DNA of 64,000 nt from an uncultured Bacillota bacterium (GTDB taxonomy: Bacteria; Bacillota; Clostridia; Peptostreptococcales; Anaerovoracaceae): positions 1 through 64,000 of the forward strand of contig CAKMKG010000007.1 of NCBI GenBank assembly GCA_927441425.1, read 5' to 3'. The notes beneath the pieces are model-generated. The model saw only the letters and a list, made by a program, of their open reading frames with translations. It was not told the origin of the DNA and made no database searches. Each line of letters begins with the position of its first letter. Position 1 is the first letter of the stretch. Below, piece after piece: positions 49,760 through 59,480 of the stretch. Position numbers and translations under genes: made by a program.

Positions 49760-50779
49760 TCAACCTTTTACCGTTCGGATGCTGATTTCTCCTGAATTCA
49801 GCGTTTCGATAGATCCGTCCCGGTAGTGAACGACAAGGCCTCCGTTTTCGTCGATATCCACGGCGGTGGCCGGTGTTCCCTCTGTCAGATTTCGTTCCTG
49901 ACCGGACCTTGCCGTTGGAATGATTAGAATTTCTTTCCCCAGGACGAAGGATCGTTTTTTATAGTCTGCAAGAAATTCCCTGGATTCCAGTTTTTCATTG
50001 ATTTCCAGAACCTGATTGATGACCTCTGCAATCAGACGGTTACGGGAAATGGTACTCTCTGAGGGCTGGGGGCTGTCAAAGAGAGCACCGGCAATATCGG
50101 CAAGCTCCTTTGGGAATGCAGCCCGTTCGGTACTGTAGTTGATTCCGATTCCCAGCACGATATAGTCAATGTGGCCGCTTTCAAAGTCGGTAATTGCCTC
50201 CGTTAAGATTCCACAAATCTTTTTCTCTTCCAGATAGATATCATTGACCCATTTGATCCGGCAGGAGATTCCTGTGACGGTTTCAATTGCCTTGCAGACT
50301 GCGGTGGAAGCTGCCGTGGTGATCAAAACGGGCTTTGCCCCATCAATGCGCGGCTGCAGAAGAAAGCTGATGTATATTCCGCCGGATGGAGGAGAGTGAA
50401 AGCTGCGGCCCATTCGGCCTCTGCCTTTTGTTTGCTCTTCGGCGATGACAACGGTACCCGGAGGGGCTCCGTCGAGAGCCATTTTTTTTGCAGTCAGGTT
50501 GGTAGACTCCAATGACCGAAATATATGGATCCGATCCGCCATAAAATCCGTTTTTACATAGGGGAGAATTCCTTCCACAGAAAGTACGTCGCTGTCTTGT
50601 GGGAGACAGTAGCCTTTGTTTGTTATGGCATCAATGTGATAGCCGTCCTTGCGGAGCTCCTGAATTGCTTTCCAAATAGCGGCTCTTGATATCTGCAGCC
50701 GATTTGCCAGCTCCTCACCGGAGACCGTAGCACCTTTATTTTGTTCCAACGCTTTTAATACATTTCCTCTGGTCGACAT
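49760..50779 (-). CDS. birA: Biotin-[acetyl-CoA-carboxylase] ligase / biotin operon repressor
   Basis: N-term HTH SGEELANRLQISRAAIWKAIQELRKDGY; ligase motif EEQTKGRGRMGRSFHSPPSGGIYIS, KWVNDIYLEEKKICGIL. Confidence 0.95.
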   Translation of the reverse strand: MSTRGNVLKALEQNKGATVSGEELANRLQISRAAIWKAIQELRKDGYHIDAITNKGYCLPQDSDVLSVEGILPYVKTDFMADRIHIFRSLESTNLTAKKMALDGAPPGTVVIAEEQTKGRGRMGRSFHSPPSGGIYISFLLQPRIDGAKPVLITTAASTAVCKAIETVTGISCRIKWVNDIYLEEKKICGILTEAITDFESGHIDYIVLGIGINYSTERAAFPKELADIAGALFDSPQPSESTISRNRLIAEVINQVLEINEKLESREFLADYKKRSFVLGKEILIIPTARSGQERNLTEGTPATAVDIDENGGLVVHYRDGSIETLNSGEISIRTVKG

Positions 50780-50958
50780 GGCTTCCCCTTCCATTTGAAA
50801 GAAATTGATGGAGTACTTATGCAACAAAATCATAATAAAAAGAGTCTAAAATTTTAACGGTCTGTTCTGAAACGATTATACCATAAATATCAATATTTTG
50901 AGGCGTTAAATTTTCCGTCACGGAAGCGGCGTCAGCTACTTAAAGGGGGGAATCTATT

Positions 50959-51741
50959 ATGAAAAAATTATTACAGCAATCTCAGAAGCGGAAATTTGTG
51001 TTGCTTGGAATATTGGTGCTCCTGTTGTATCTGGTTCCTCTCACAGGCTGCAAGGGGAATGAAACGCCTGTCAGCAGCAGCTTTGCAATTGAGGACCAAG
51101 CCACGAAAGTGAGTACGGATTTTCTTGAAATCGACCTCAACGTGCCAATCCTGTCAGGGTTTGACTTTGCTGAGGACATCAACAAGGAGATTTCGGAAAG
51201 GATTGCAGCAGCAAGGGCAGAGGTTGAGTCTGCCGCATCCAACATAGAAGTGGATCAATCCCAGATGAAGGCAGGCCTGCATTCAAACTATCTTTATTCG
51301 AAAAATGGCGATCTGGTTTCCCTTTGGATGATGGTTGACAACTATACGGGAGGAGCCCACGGGCTCTATTGGATCGAACCGTATACCTTCAACATCGTAG
51401 CAGGCGAGAGATACGATTTCATCGGACTGTTCCGTGAGGGAAATGCCTCTGCTGCGCTGGTCACTGATCAAATTCTGAGTACGATCACGAAAAATCCGGA
51501 GCTCTATTTTGAAAGTGCGGAAGAATCGGTAAAAAATTACAAGAATGAGTACCCGTTTTATATCAATGGAAATCAATTGGTTGTATTTTTCTCTCTATAT
51601 GATATCGCCCCTTATGCGGGAGGGATCCAGTTCTTTGACTTTGATGCTGAGGAATTAAAGGATATTCTAAAACCGGAGATTTACGAAGCGATGAAGGATG
51701 CAACGCCAGTGAATACCTCAGGAACGATTTCTGAGCATTAA
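50959..51741 (+). CDS. DUF3298/RsiV-like lipoprotein or secreted protein
   Basis: Signal peptide LVPLTGC; VDNYTGGAHGLYWIEPYTFNIVAGERYDFIGLF, PYAGGIQFFDF. Confidence 0.8.
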   Translation: MKKLLQQSQKRKFVLLGILVLLLYLVPLTGCKGNETPVSSSFAIEDQATKVSTDFLEIDLNVPILSGFDFAEDINKEISERIAAARAEVESAASNIEVDQSQMKAGLHSNYLYSKNGDLVSLWMMVDNYTGGAHGLYWIEPYTFNIVAGERYDFIGLFREGNASAALVTDQILSTITKNPELYFESAEESVKNYKNEYPFYINGNQLVVFFSLYDIAPYAGGIQFFDFDAEELKDILKPEIYEAMKDATPVNTSGTISEH

Positions 51742-51847
51742 TCCACCGGATCCCAGGGTATGAAATAAAAATTATTGTTTTCCTAGTTTTCCTATTGTAT
51801 CATATGGGTATAATAAAAATACTAAACTATTTGATGGCGGTGATAAA

Positions 51848-52276
51848 ATGAAAATTTCTACAAAGGGACGCTATGCATTGCGCTTGATGCTGGATCTAGC
51901 GGTCAACTATACGGGTGAATATATATCAATTAAAAGCATTGCGGCGAGACAGGATATCTCGGAAAAATATCTGGAGCAGATCATTACCCAGCTCAATCGG
52001 GCCGGCTATGTTCGAAGTGTGCGGGGTGCACAGGGCGGTTACATGCTGGCGAAGGCACCTGGCGAATATACCGTAGGCATGATCCTGCGCTTGATGGAGG
52101 GCAGCCTGGCCCCCGTCAGCTGTGTGGAGGACGAATGCGACAGAGCTTCTCGCTGTGTTACGGTAGAAATATGGCAAAAAATCCAGGAGGCGGTGGAGAA
52201 CGTAGTTGACAATATCACTCTGGCGGATCTGGTTACCCGTTATCAGGAAAAAACGGAGCCGATTTACATTATTTGA
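51848..52276 (+). CDS. Rrf2-family transcriptional regulator (IscR/CymR-like, three clustered Cys)
   Basis: MKISTKGRYALRLMLDLA, VRGAQGGYMLAKAP, SCVEDECDRASRC. Confidence 0.93.
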   Translation: MKISTKGRYALRLMLDLAVNYTGEYISIKSIAARQDISEKYLEQIITQLNRAGYVRSVRGAQGGYMLAKAPGEYTVGMILRLMEGSLAPVSCVEDECDRASRCVTVEIWQKIQEAVENVVDNITLADLVTRYQEKTEPIYII

Positions 52277-52327
52277 TCTGGGTTTATCCAACTGATTCGA
52301 TACGAATTTTGAGAAATAACAGGCAGC

Positions 52328-52361
52328 ATTCCGAGGCGTGAACCTCTCGGAATGTTTTTTT
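52328..52361 (+). terminator. Intrinsic terminator after the Rrf2 gene
   Basis: CATTCCGAG...CTCGGAATG followed by TTTTTT. Confidence 0.85.
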
Positions 52362-52415
52362 ATTCAATAGGAAATCGTGAGCACAAAATTATTTTTGGGA
52401 ATAATAAAAATAGGA

Positions 52416-52444
52416 TTGACAATTGCCGACATTGAAGGTATATT
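52416..52444 (+). promoter_or_regulatory. Promoter upstream of metY
   Basis: TTGACA - 17 bp - TATATT. Confidence 0.6.
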
Positions 52445-52542
52445 AATAATAATTTTATTCATATTAAATTGATAGGAATAGTATAGAAAGGGCTGGCGGA
52501 AAATTCCTACGCCCGAAACAAGAAATAAAGGAGAGAATCACT

Positions 52543-53829
52543 ATGACAGAAAAGCAAAACAAGAAATTGAGATTTGAAACATTACAGCTTCATGCCGGTC
52601 AGGAAAATCCTGATGCGGAGACTGGCGCAAGAGCTGTACCAATCTATCAAACTACTTCCTATGTATTTGAAAACTCCGCCCAGGCAGCCGGAAGATTTGG
52701 ACTTACAGAAGGCGGAAATATCTATACAAGAATTATGAACCCTACCTCCGACGTATTTGAACAGCGTATCGCCGCCCTGGAAGGCGGAGCCGGCGCGCTG
52801 GCGGTAGCTTCCGGAGCAGCAGCAATCAACTATGCGGTTTTAAATATCGCTCATGCGGGAGATCATATCGTAGCCGCCAAAACGATTTATGGAGGCACCT
52901 ATAATTTATTTGCTCATACGTTTGCTGATTTCGGTATTTCAACAACATTTGTCGACCCGACAGACGAGAACGGCTTTGAAAAAGCAATCCGGGAGAATAC
53001 AAAGCTGATTTTCATTGAAAGTCTGGGGAATCCCCACTCAAATGTCATAGATATTGAAGAGATAGCAGCAGTCGCTCATACAGCGGGAATCCCCCTCATC
53101 GTGGACAATACCTTTGCCACTCCTTACTTGCTGCGGCCCATTGAATACGGTGCGGACATCGTCGTGCACTCGGCAACGAAATTCATCGGCGGCCATGGAA
53201 CCTCCATTGGTGGCGTGATTGTAGACTCTGGAAAATTTGATTGGGCTTCCTCGGGGAAATTCCCGTATCTAACAGAGCCGGATCCAAGCTATCACGGCGT
53301 AAAATTTGCGGAAGCAGTCGGCCCATTAGCCTATATCATTAAAGCGAGAGTCACCCTTCTCCGAGATACCGGTGCTGCACTCAGCCCGTTCAACTCGTTC
53401 CTTTTTCTGCAGGGTCTGGAGACCTTATCCCTTAGAGTTGAGCGTCATGTTTCCAATACAAAGGCAGTCCTTGCCTTCTTAAAGGATCATGAAAAGGTGG
53501 AGCGCGTAAATCATCCTTCTCAGCTGACCGGTGTAGAAAAGGCCGCCTATGATAAGTATTTCCCAAATGGCGGAGGCTCAATTTTTACCTTTGAAATCAA
53601 AGGTGGAGCAGAGGAAGCAAAGGCATTTATCGACAGGCTTCAGATTTTCTCGCTCCTTGCAAATGTAGCTGATGTGAAGTCTCTTGTGATCCACCCGGCC
53701 AGCACCACGCATTCCCAGATGAGTGAAGGTGAGCTTCTCGATGCGGGGATCAAACCCAATACCATCCGATTGTCCATTGGAACGGAGCACATCGATGATC
53801 TGATTGAGGATCTGGCGCAGGCATTCTAG
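52543..53829 (+). CDS. metY: O-acetylhomoserine aminocarboxypropyltransferase/sulfhydrylase
   Basis: [60 protein letters not shown]. Confidence 0.95.
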   Translation: MTEKQNKKLRFETLQLHAGQENPDAETGARAVPIYQTTSYVFENSAQAAGRFGLTEGGNIYTRIMNPTSDVFEQRIAALEGGAGALAVASGAAAINYAVLNIAHAGDHIVAAKTIYGGTYNLFAHTFADFGISTTFVDPTDENGFEKAIRENTKLIFIESLGNPHSNVIDIEEIAAVAHTAGIPLIVDNTFATPYLLRPIEYGADIVVHSATKFIGGHGTSIGGVIVDSGKFDWASSGKFPYLTEPDPSYHGVKFAEAVGPLAYIIKARVTLLRDTGAALSPFNSFLFLQGLETLSLRVERHVSNTKAVLAFLKDHEKVERVNHPSQLTGVEKAAYDKYFPNGGGSIFTFEIKGGAEEAKAFIDRLQIFSLLANVADVKSLVIHPASTTHSQMSEGELLDAGIKPNTIRLSIGTEHIDDLIEDLAQAF

Positions 53830-53929
53830 CAGCATATTCCTCTTGCAAAATGGATCATAGTATGATAGGATTGACAACTATATAACAATTTTAGTATGAG
53901 TGAAAATCCATTGATATTGAGGGAGAATT

Positions 53930-55159
53930 ATGAAGAAGACAAGGAACAGGGTCATTCCCGTTATTGCTGCAATTGCAATACAACTATGCCTAGGCACAGC
54001 TTACGTTTGGAGCATCTTTCAGAATGGAATTGCGGAAACTATTTTCGCAGGCGACAATGCCGCAGCCGGATTGTCATTTTCTCTTCTGCTAGCGACACTG
54101 GCCATCGGATCCACATTAGGCGGAAAAATGCAGAGCCGATTTGAGCCAAGCGTTGTCGTGATCCTGGGGGGATTGATCTTAACGGCAGGATTTTTCCTTG
54201 CATCCTTTGTTACACCGTCTATGCCTTGGCTCCTGTGGCTTACGTATGGAGTGATGGGGGGCATTGGAATGGGCTTCACGTATTCTACAACCATTTCCTG
54301 TGCCCAGAAATGGTTTCCAGACAAACGAGGCTTCATTACAGGTCTTATCGTTGCGGCCCTTGGCTTTGGCGGTGTTTTATTTACACCGATTATCGAGATG
54401 TTCATTCAGAGCTTCGGTGGTGTTGGTATGGGAGAACTGAAGACCTTTCGCATGCTGAGCCTCATCTTTCTGGTAATCTGTACAATTGGTGGTCTATTTG
54501 TCACGAATCCACCGAAGGAGTATATCCCCGAAGGCTATATACCACCGTCTGCAGCATCCGGTAACGCAAATTTGGATTATTCTCCGGCACAAGTGCTTCG
54601 GATGCCTCAATTTTATATATTAACTGTAACGATGATGCTAGCCTGTATGGGGGGCCTGATGATGATTGGGTTTGCAAAGCCCATTGCGATTGCAAAGGGA
54701 ATGGCTGAAACTGCAACAATAGGAGTGCTCACCATATCCCTATTTAACTCTTTTGGACGTTTGTTCTGGGGTTGGGTTTCAGATAAACTGGGAAGAAAAA
54801 AGACCATTCTTATTCTGCTTGGTGGAACTGCAATTTTAGCATTGTTTGTAAACCTGGCGGCAGGATATTCGATCTATGTATTGATTGGATTGATCGGCTT
54901 CTTCTATGGAGGATTTTTAAGCAACTTCCCGGCTTTCACTGCCGACTTGTTTGGATCGAAGCATATGGCTACAAATTATGGTATGGTTCTTGTGGGTTTT
55001 GGCCTCGGAGCCATCGTTGCTTCATTTATTGCCGGATATTTCAAAAACCTTGCGGTGAATGATATCAGTCTTATGTTCCCTGCATTTATTATTGCATCAA
55101 TTGCAGCAGCAGTGGGGATCCTATTGATCTCAATTATAAAGAAACCAAGAAAAGAATAA
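53930..55159 (+). CDS. OFA-family MFS transporter (oxalate/formate antiporter-like)
   Basis: VIPVIAAIAIQLCLGTAYVWSIFQNGI, GIGMGFTYSTTISCAQKWFPDKRGFITGLIVAALGFGG. Confidence 0.9.
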   Translation: MKKTRNRVIPVIAAIAIQLCLGTAYVWSIFQNGIAETIFAGDNAAAGLSFSLLLATLAIGSTLGGKMQSRFEPSVVVILGGLILTAGFFLASFVTPSMPWLLWLTYGVMGGIGMGFTYSTTISCAQKWFPDKRGFITGLIVAALGFGGVLFTPIIEMFIQSFGGVGMGELKTFRMLSLIFLVICTIGGLFVTNPPKEYIPEGYIPPSAASGNANLDYSPAQVLRMPQFYILTVTMMLACMGGLMMIGFAKPIAIAKGMAETATIGVLTISLFNSFGRLFWGWVSDKLGRKKTILILLGGTAILALFVNLAAGYSIYVLIGLIGFFYGGFLSNFPAFTADLFGSKHMATNYGMVLVGFGLGAIVASFIAGYFKNLAVNDISLMFPAFIIASIAAAVGILLISIIKKPRKE

Positions 55160-55182
55160 TTCATAAATAACCAAGAAAACTG

Positions 55183-55213
55183 CAGCATGGCAAAAGCCAT
55201 GCTGTTTTTTTTA
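55183..55213 (+). terminator. Intrinsic terminator
   Basis: CAGCATGGC-aaaa-GCCATGCTG followed by eight T. Confidence 0.92.
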
Positions 55214-55214
55214 G

Positions 55215-55243
55215 GTGACAAATGGGAGAAGCAATGCTATAAT
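55215..55243 (+). promoter_or_regulatory. Promoter upstream of the DUF6530 gene
   Basis: GTGACA - 17 bp - TATAAT. Confidence 0.6.
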
Positions 55244-55247
55244 AATA

Positions 55248-55282
55248 ACTAAATTACTAATTTACTAAATTAGTAATTTAGT
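55248..55282. promoter_or_regulatory. Perfect 35-bp palindrome overlapping the predicted start of transcription
   Basis: ACTAAATTACTAATTTA-C-TAAATTAGTAATTTAGT; 17-bp arms, single central base. Confidence 0.85.
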
Positions 55283-55319
55283 AAATATAAAAATATAACT
55301 TTCTTTGGAGGGAAATAGG

Positions 55320-55799
55320 ATGAAAATACCAACAACATTAAAACACAAACCGGTTATCGTGGCGGAAGGTTACGGAAATATTGACGGCCGATATGCATAC
55401 AAAACAGATGTCCAGGGGCTTTCTCTAGGGCTTGCCCAGTGGAATGACAGAGGAAAGCTGGATGTTTCCGCCAAGATTTGGAGATATACGGGGGAAAAGT
55501 GGTCAAGACAGTCTGAGGAAATGCCCCTCCACCGCGTGCTGGATCTAGCAATTTTCCTATGTGAGGCGGAGAAATATTTCAGAGAGGCCTATCGGTACGA
55601 AAAACTTTATGATCCGGAGAACCCGGTGATCGACCGTGTCGGGTTGCAGGGTGACGCAATGACGGTGAAGATTTGTACGGAAAATGATAGGATCGACGAG
55701 GATATTAAGACGGTCCGACAGGCACTGGCAGATGATAGTGAGCTATTGGGCGAGCGGTTCAGTGTACTGTCCCGGCTTCTCAAGGAGTTGGGCTATTAA
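55320..55799 (+). CDS. DUF6530-like protein
   Basis: KHKPVIVAEGYGNIDGRYAYKTDVQGLSLGLAQWNDRGKLDVSAKIWR... Confidence 0.65.
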   Translation: MKIPTTLKHKPVIVAEGYGNIDGRYAYKTDVQGLSLGLAQWNDRGKLDVSAKIWRYTGEKWSRQSEEMPLHRVLDLAIFLCEAEKYFREAYRYEKLYDPENPVIDRVGLQGDAMTVKICTENDRIDEDIKTVRQALADDSELLGERFSVLSRLLKELGY

Positions 55800-55875
55800 A
55801 TAAAGACATAAAAATTGAAAGGGCCTTAGAAAAAAACGAGCCTTAGAAATAGAACGAGAGGAATGATAACACAAA

Positions 55876-56226
55876 ATGGCTATGGATAGAGATAGAAAAA
55901 GAGAAATTGTAAGTGAATATAAACAGAGAAAAACGACGGGGGGAGTCTATAAGGTCACCAATACTGCCAACGGCAGATATATGCTCAAGGCCGAGGTAGA
56001 TCTGCAATCCTTCCAGAACCGCTTCAACTTCAACCAGAGGATGAAGGGCTGCTTGCATCCAAAGATGCAGAAGGATTTTGATGAATTTGGATCCGATGCA
56101 TTTGTTCTTGAATTTTTGGAAGAAGTGGAAAAAAAAGAGGATGAGAGCACAATGGGCTTTCGGGACAGACTCAAACGGCTGGCGGAAGTCTGGGCTGAAA
56201 AATTTGACCGGGGAAAAGCATATTAG
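55876..56226 (+). CDS. GIY-YIG nuclease family-like protein
   Basis: TTGGVYKVTNTANGRYMLKAEVDLQSFQNRFNFN resembles the GIY-YIG N-terminal strand pattern. Confidence 0.65.
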   Translation: MAMDRDRKREIVSEYKQRKTTGGVYKVTNTANGRYMLKAEVDLQSFQNRFNFNQRMKGCLHPKMQKDFDEFGSDAFVLEFLEEVEKKEDESTMGFRDRLKRLAEVWAEKFDRGKAY

Positions 56227-56246
56227 AACGTATTATAATAATAGAA

Positions 56247-56290
56247 GGAAAGCAGTTGTCGATTCGTAACAATCCCAGCTGCTTTTTCCA
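56247..56290 (+). terminator. Probable intrinsic terminator
   Basis: GGAAAGCAG ... CTGCTTTTTCC. Confidence 0.55.
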
Positions 56291-56441
56291 TGTATTATCG
56301 GCACCGATTTCCGCAATGGGAGCCGATTTTCAATTGAAATAAGGGTTAGACATGGTATAATAGGGTAAATAGAAAAAAGAACGAAAGAAGGAAGTAAGGA
56401 ACAAATTTGCTAGCGGGTACAATTAGAGGAAAGGTACGAGG

Positions 56442-58715
56442 ATGAAAGAAGCTTATTACAAAGCTGCAATGGAACAAGCCCCCATTGGTTACGGCTGTCA
56501 TAGAATCATCTGTGACGAAAACGGGGTTCCTTATGATTATGAGTATATCGATGCAAATCCCTATTATGCAGGCTTTGTTGGCATGGAGGATACGGACGTC
56601 ATCGGACATCGTTTTTCCGAACTGTTTCCTCAACTGTTCGAAAGCAAGGGCGAGTGGATTCAATTCGTAGGGGACATCGCAGTCAACGGTGGCATGAAGG
56701 AAATCGAAGAATATTCGGAAACGCTGAATGGTTGGTACCGAGTCAAGGTTTTTTCTCCTGAAATGAATTATTTTATTACCTATCTTCTCGACACATCAAA
56801 GGAAAATGAACAGTCGGATGAACTGAAAAGCTTAAACGAGATTTTTGAAGAGACGGAATTTAAATATAAGAGTATCTCGGAGGAAAAAGGTATTTGGGAC
56901 AGGCGTCTTCACGAAATCGCCAATGTATTGAAGCTGGAAAACGACCTGCAATTTCAGCGCATCATTGAAAGCCTTCCGCTCTCTGTTGCCATTGTCAGTC
57001 TTGACGGAATCCTTCGGTATGCAAATACCAAATGTCTTGAGCTTTTTGAGTTGGATCAGAGCGTGATCGGTACAAGAAGTACCTTGGATCTTTGGGTCGA
57101 CGAGAGAAAGCGTGGGCTATGGATCAGTGCCCTTGATCAAAAAAACCACGTAAGTGATTTTGAAATGCATTTAAAGACGGCAACGGGAAAAGAATTTTGG
57201 GCGATCGGCAGCGGGATTAACATACAATATCAAGACATCACCTGTATTCTTTCCACCCAGATCGATATTACAGAACGGAAAAGGATAGAATCCGCATTAA
57301 AGAGTAGCGAAGAAAAATACCGTCTGCTCACAGAATTCACCTCGGACGTGATCTGGATCCTAGATTTGAAGCGGCAAAACTTCTCTTATATCAGCCCTTC
57401 CATTTATTATTTGACAGGGTACACGCCGGATGAAGCCATCCTTCTGGATCTTGAAGCTTCCTTTACGGCGGAATCTGTGATGATCTTAAGAGAAGCGATC
57501 GAGCGTGATCTTCGGGAATTTTTGCTGAATCCCGATGCCCCCAAATCCTACAGGCTCGAAATACGGCAAAAGTGTAAAAGCGGCGATGTAATCTGGGTAG
57601 AGGTTTCTTCGAAATATCGTTATAATGAAGCGGGTGAGATTGAAATTGTAGGTGTGAGCCGAAACATAGAGGAAAGAAAAAAGACAGAGAGGGAAGTGCT
57701 GTTCCTCAGCTATCATGATCAGCTTACCGGACTTTACAACAGAAGATTCTATGTGGAAGAATTACAGAGAATGAATTTTCGGCGGAACCTTCCTATGACG
57801 CTGGTCATAGCAGACATAAACGGACTGAAGCTGACAAACGATGCCTTTGGCCACCTAGCCGGAGATAATTTGCTGAGAAAATTTACGGCCATCTTAAATA
57901 GAGAATTAAGAGCGGAGGATATGGCCGCAAGAATTGGCGGAGATGAATTCGTACTACTGCTCCCAAAGATGGATTCCGGGGAGACGGAAAGATTGATCAA
58001 TCAGATCAAAGCCGAGATCCGCAATGAAAAGACTGACAATGTCGTCCTGTCGGTTTCTTTCGGCTGGGCGACAAAGGAAAAGGTTGAGGATGATTTCGAA
58101 GCGCTTTTTATCCAGGCGGAAGATAAGATGTATCATAGCAAGCTCATTGAAAGCACCGATATGAAAAACGAAACGATCCGGCTTGCCATGCGGAAACTAT
58201 ATCAAAAGAACCCAACGGAACAGGAACATTCCAAAAGAGTTGGAACGCTGTGCAGAGAGATGGGGGTGGCGATGGGACTGACTGATGGTGAGCAGTTGGA
58301 GCTTGAATTGTTAGGGCGGATGCATGATATCGGGAAAATCGGCGTACAGGAGGGAATCCTCAGCAAGCCGGAAAAACTCAGCGAGACAGAATGGCTGGAA
58401 ATCAAGCGACACCCTGAGATCGGGTATCAGATCCTAAGAACGGCAGATGAATATGTGCATATTGCAGAGTCCGTGTTATCACATCATGAACGTGTAGACG
58501 GAAAAGGCTATCCAAGAAACCTGAAGCTGGACGACATTCCGCCGCAGGCTCGGATTCTGGCAATTGCCGAGGCTTATGATGTGATGCTGCATGGAGATTT
58601 GTACAAGAAACCCATCGGGAAAAAGGACGCGGAGAAGGAGCTGCTCGCCCATTCCGGGACACAATTTGACAGTGAGATCATTGAGATCTTCCTTGAAATG
58701 GTTTCAGGAAGATAA
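56442..58715 (+). CDS. PAS-PAS-PAS-GGDEF-HD-GYP signalling protein
   Basis: Multiple PAS regions, ARIGGDEFVLLLPKM, GRMHDIGKIGV and LSHHERVDGKGYP. Confidence 0.95.
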   Translation: MKEAYYKAAMEQAPIGYGCHRIICDENGVPYDYEYIDANPYYAGFVGMEDTDVIGHRFSELFPQLFESKGEWIQFVGDIAVNGGMKEIEEYSETLNGWYRVKVFSPEMNYFITYLLDTSKENEQSDELKSLNEIFEETEFKYKSISEEKGIWDRRLHEIANVLKLENDLQFQRIIESLPLSVAIVSLDGILRYANTKCLELFELDQSVIGTRSTLDLWVDERKRGLWISALDQKNHVSDFEMHLKTATGKEFWAIGSGINIQYQDITCILSTQIDITERKRIESALKSSEEKYRLLTEFTSDVIWILDLKRQNFSYISPSIYYLTGYTPDEAILLDLEASFTAESVMILREAIERDLREFLLNPDAPKSYRLEIRQKCKSGDVIWVEVSSKYRYNEAGEIEIVGVSRNIEERKKTEREVLFLSYHDQLTGLYNRRFYVEELQRMNFRRNLPMTLVIADINGLKLTNDAFGHLAGDNLLRKFTAILNRELRAEDMAARIGGDEFVLLLPKMDSGETERLINQIKAEIRNEKTDNVVLSVSFGWATKEKVEDDFEALFIQAEDKMYHSKLIESTDMKNETIRLAMRKLYQKNPTEQEHSKRVGTLCREMGVAMGLTDGEQLELELLGRMHDIGKIGVQEGILSKPEKLSETEWLEIKRHPEIGYQILRTADEYVHIAESVLSHHERVDGKGYPRNLKLDDIPPQARILAIAEAYDVMLHGDLYKKPIGKKDAEKELLAHSGTQFDSEIIEIFLEMVSGR

Positions 58716-58724
58716 AGGAATAAA

Positions 58725-59234
58725 ATGGATAATATTGTTTTAATCGGGATGCCGGGCTGTGGCAAAAGTACCGTTGGCGTCGTACTCGCAAAGGTGATGG
58801 GATATCATTTTATCGATGCGGATTTGCTCATTCAGGAGAGGGAAAACCGTTTGCTGAGTGAAATCATAGAAGAAAACGGACCAGAAGGCTTCAATCAGAT
58901 CGAAAATGAGGTCAACGCAACCATCGACACCGACAGGTCGGTTATCGCCACAGGCGGAAGTGTGGTATACGGAAAAGAAGCCATGGCCCATCTTGGAGAG
59001 ATTGGAATGATTCTGTATCTCCGGCTGCCCCTTGGCGCACTTCAACCTCGGCTGGACGATCTGACGGAACGGGGTATCTCCATGAAGGAAGGCCAGACGC
59101 TGAAGGATTTATACGACGAGAGGACTCCCCTTTTTGAAAAATATGCAGACCTTGTGATCGATGTTGAGGGACTTTCCATCAGGGAATCGGTGATGTTGAT
59201 CCGGGAAAGCTATCTTCAATGCAGGAAGATCTAA
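58725..59234 (+). CDS. aroK: Shikimate kinase
   Basis: NIVLIGMPGCGKSTVGVVLAKVMGYHFIDADLLIQ. Confidence 0.9.
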   Translation: MDNIVLIGMPGCGKSTVGVVLAKVMGYHFIDADLLIQERENRLLSEIIEENGPEGFNQIENEVNATIDTDRSVIATGGSVVYGKEAMAHLGEIGMILYLRLPLGALQPRLDDLTERGISMKEGQTLKDLYDERTPLFEKYADLVIDVEGLSIRESVMLIRESYLQCRKI

Positions 59235-59249
59235 ATAAAGGAATTAATT

Positions 59250-59274
59250 GACCGGCTTCGCCGGTCTTTTTTTA
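59250..59274 (+). terminator. Intrinsic terminator
   Basis: GACCGGC-ttc-GCCGGTC followed by T run. Confidence 0.93.
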
Positions 59275-59303
59275 TTGCCATCATAAAAAATTGCAAAAGA
59301 TAG

Positions 59304-59337
59304 TTGACAAACAATACTATACGACGTATAGTATTGT
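59304..59337 (+). promoter_or_regulatory. padR operon promoter with a 27-bp palindromic operator
   Basis: TTGACA (59304-59309) -17- TATAGT (59327-59332); ACAATACTATACG-A-CGTATAGTATTGT at 59311-59337. Confidence 0.85.
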
Positions 59338-59369
59338 TATAAAAATAATATAGCAATCATTTTAGTATT

Positions 59370-59464
59370 GGCAGAATGTTTGACGATGAAAATCTACGAA
59401 CTTCGTTTTCGTGATTTTCCAGCCTAAATTCTGCCGGCGGCTCTTTCGGGCCGGGCAGAATGTT
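59370..59464 (+). ncRNA. Structured 5' leader with competing stems (candidate cis-regulatory RNA)
   Basis: GGCAGAATGTT (59370-59380), ATTCTGCC (59428-59435), GGCAGAATGTT (59454-59464); the middle segment can pair with either flank. Confidence 0.5.
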
Positions 59465-59480
59465 AAAAGGAGGTAGAAGA

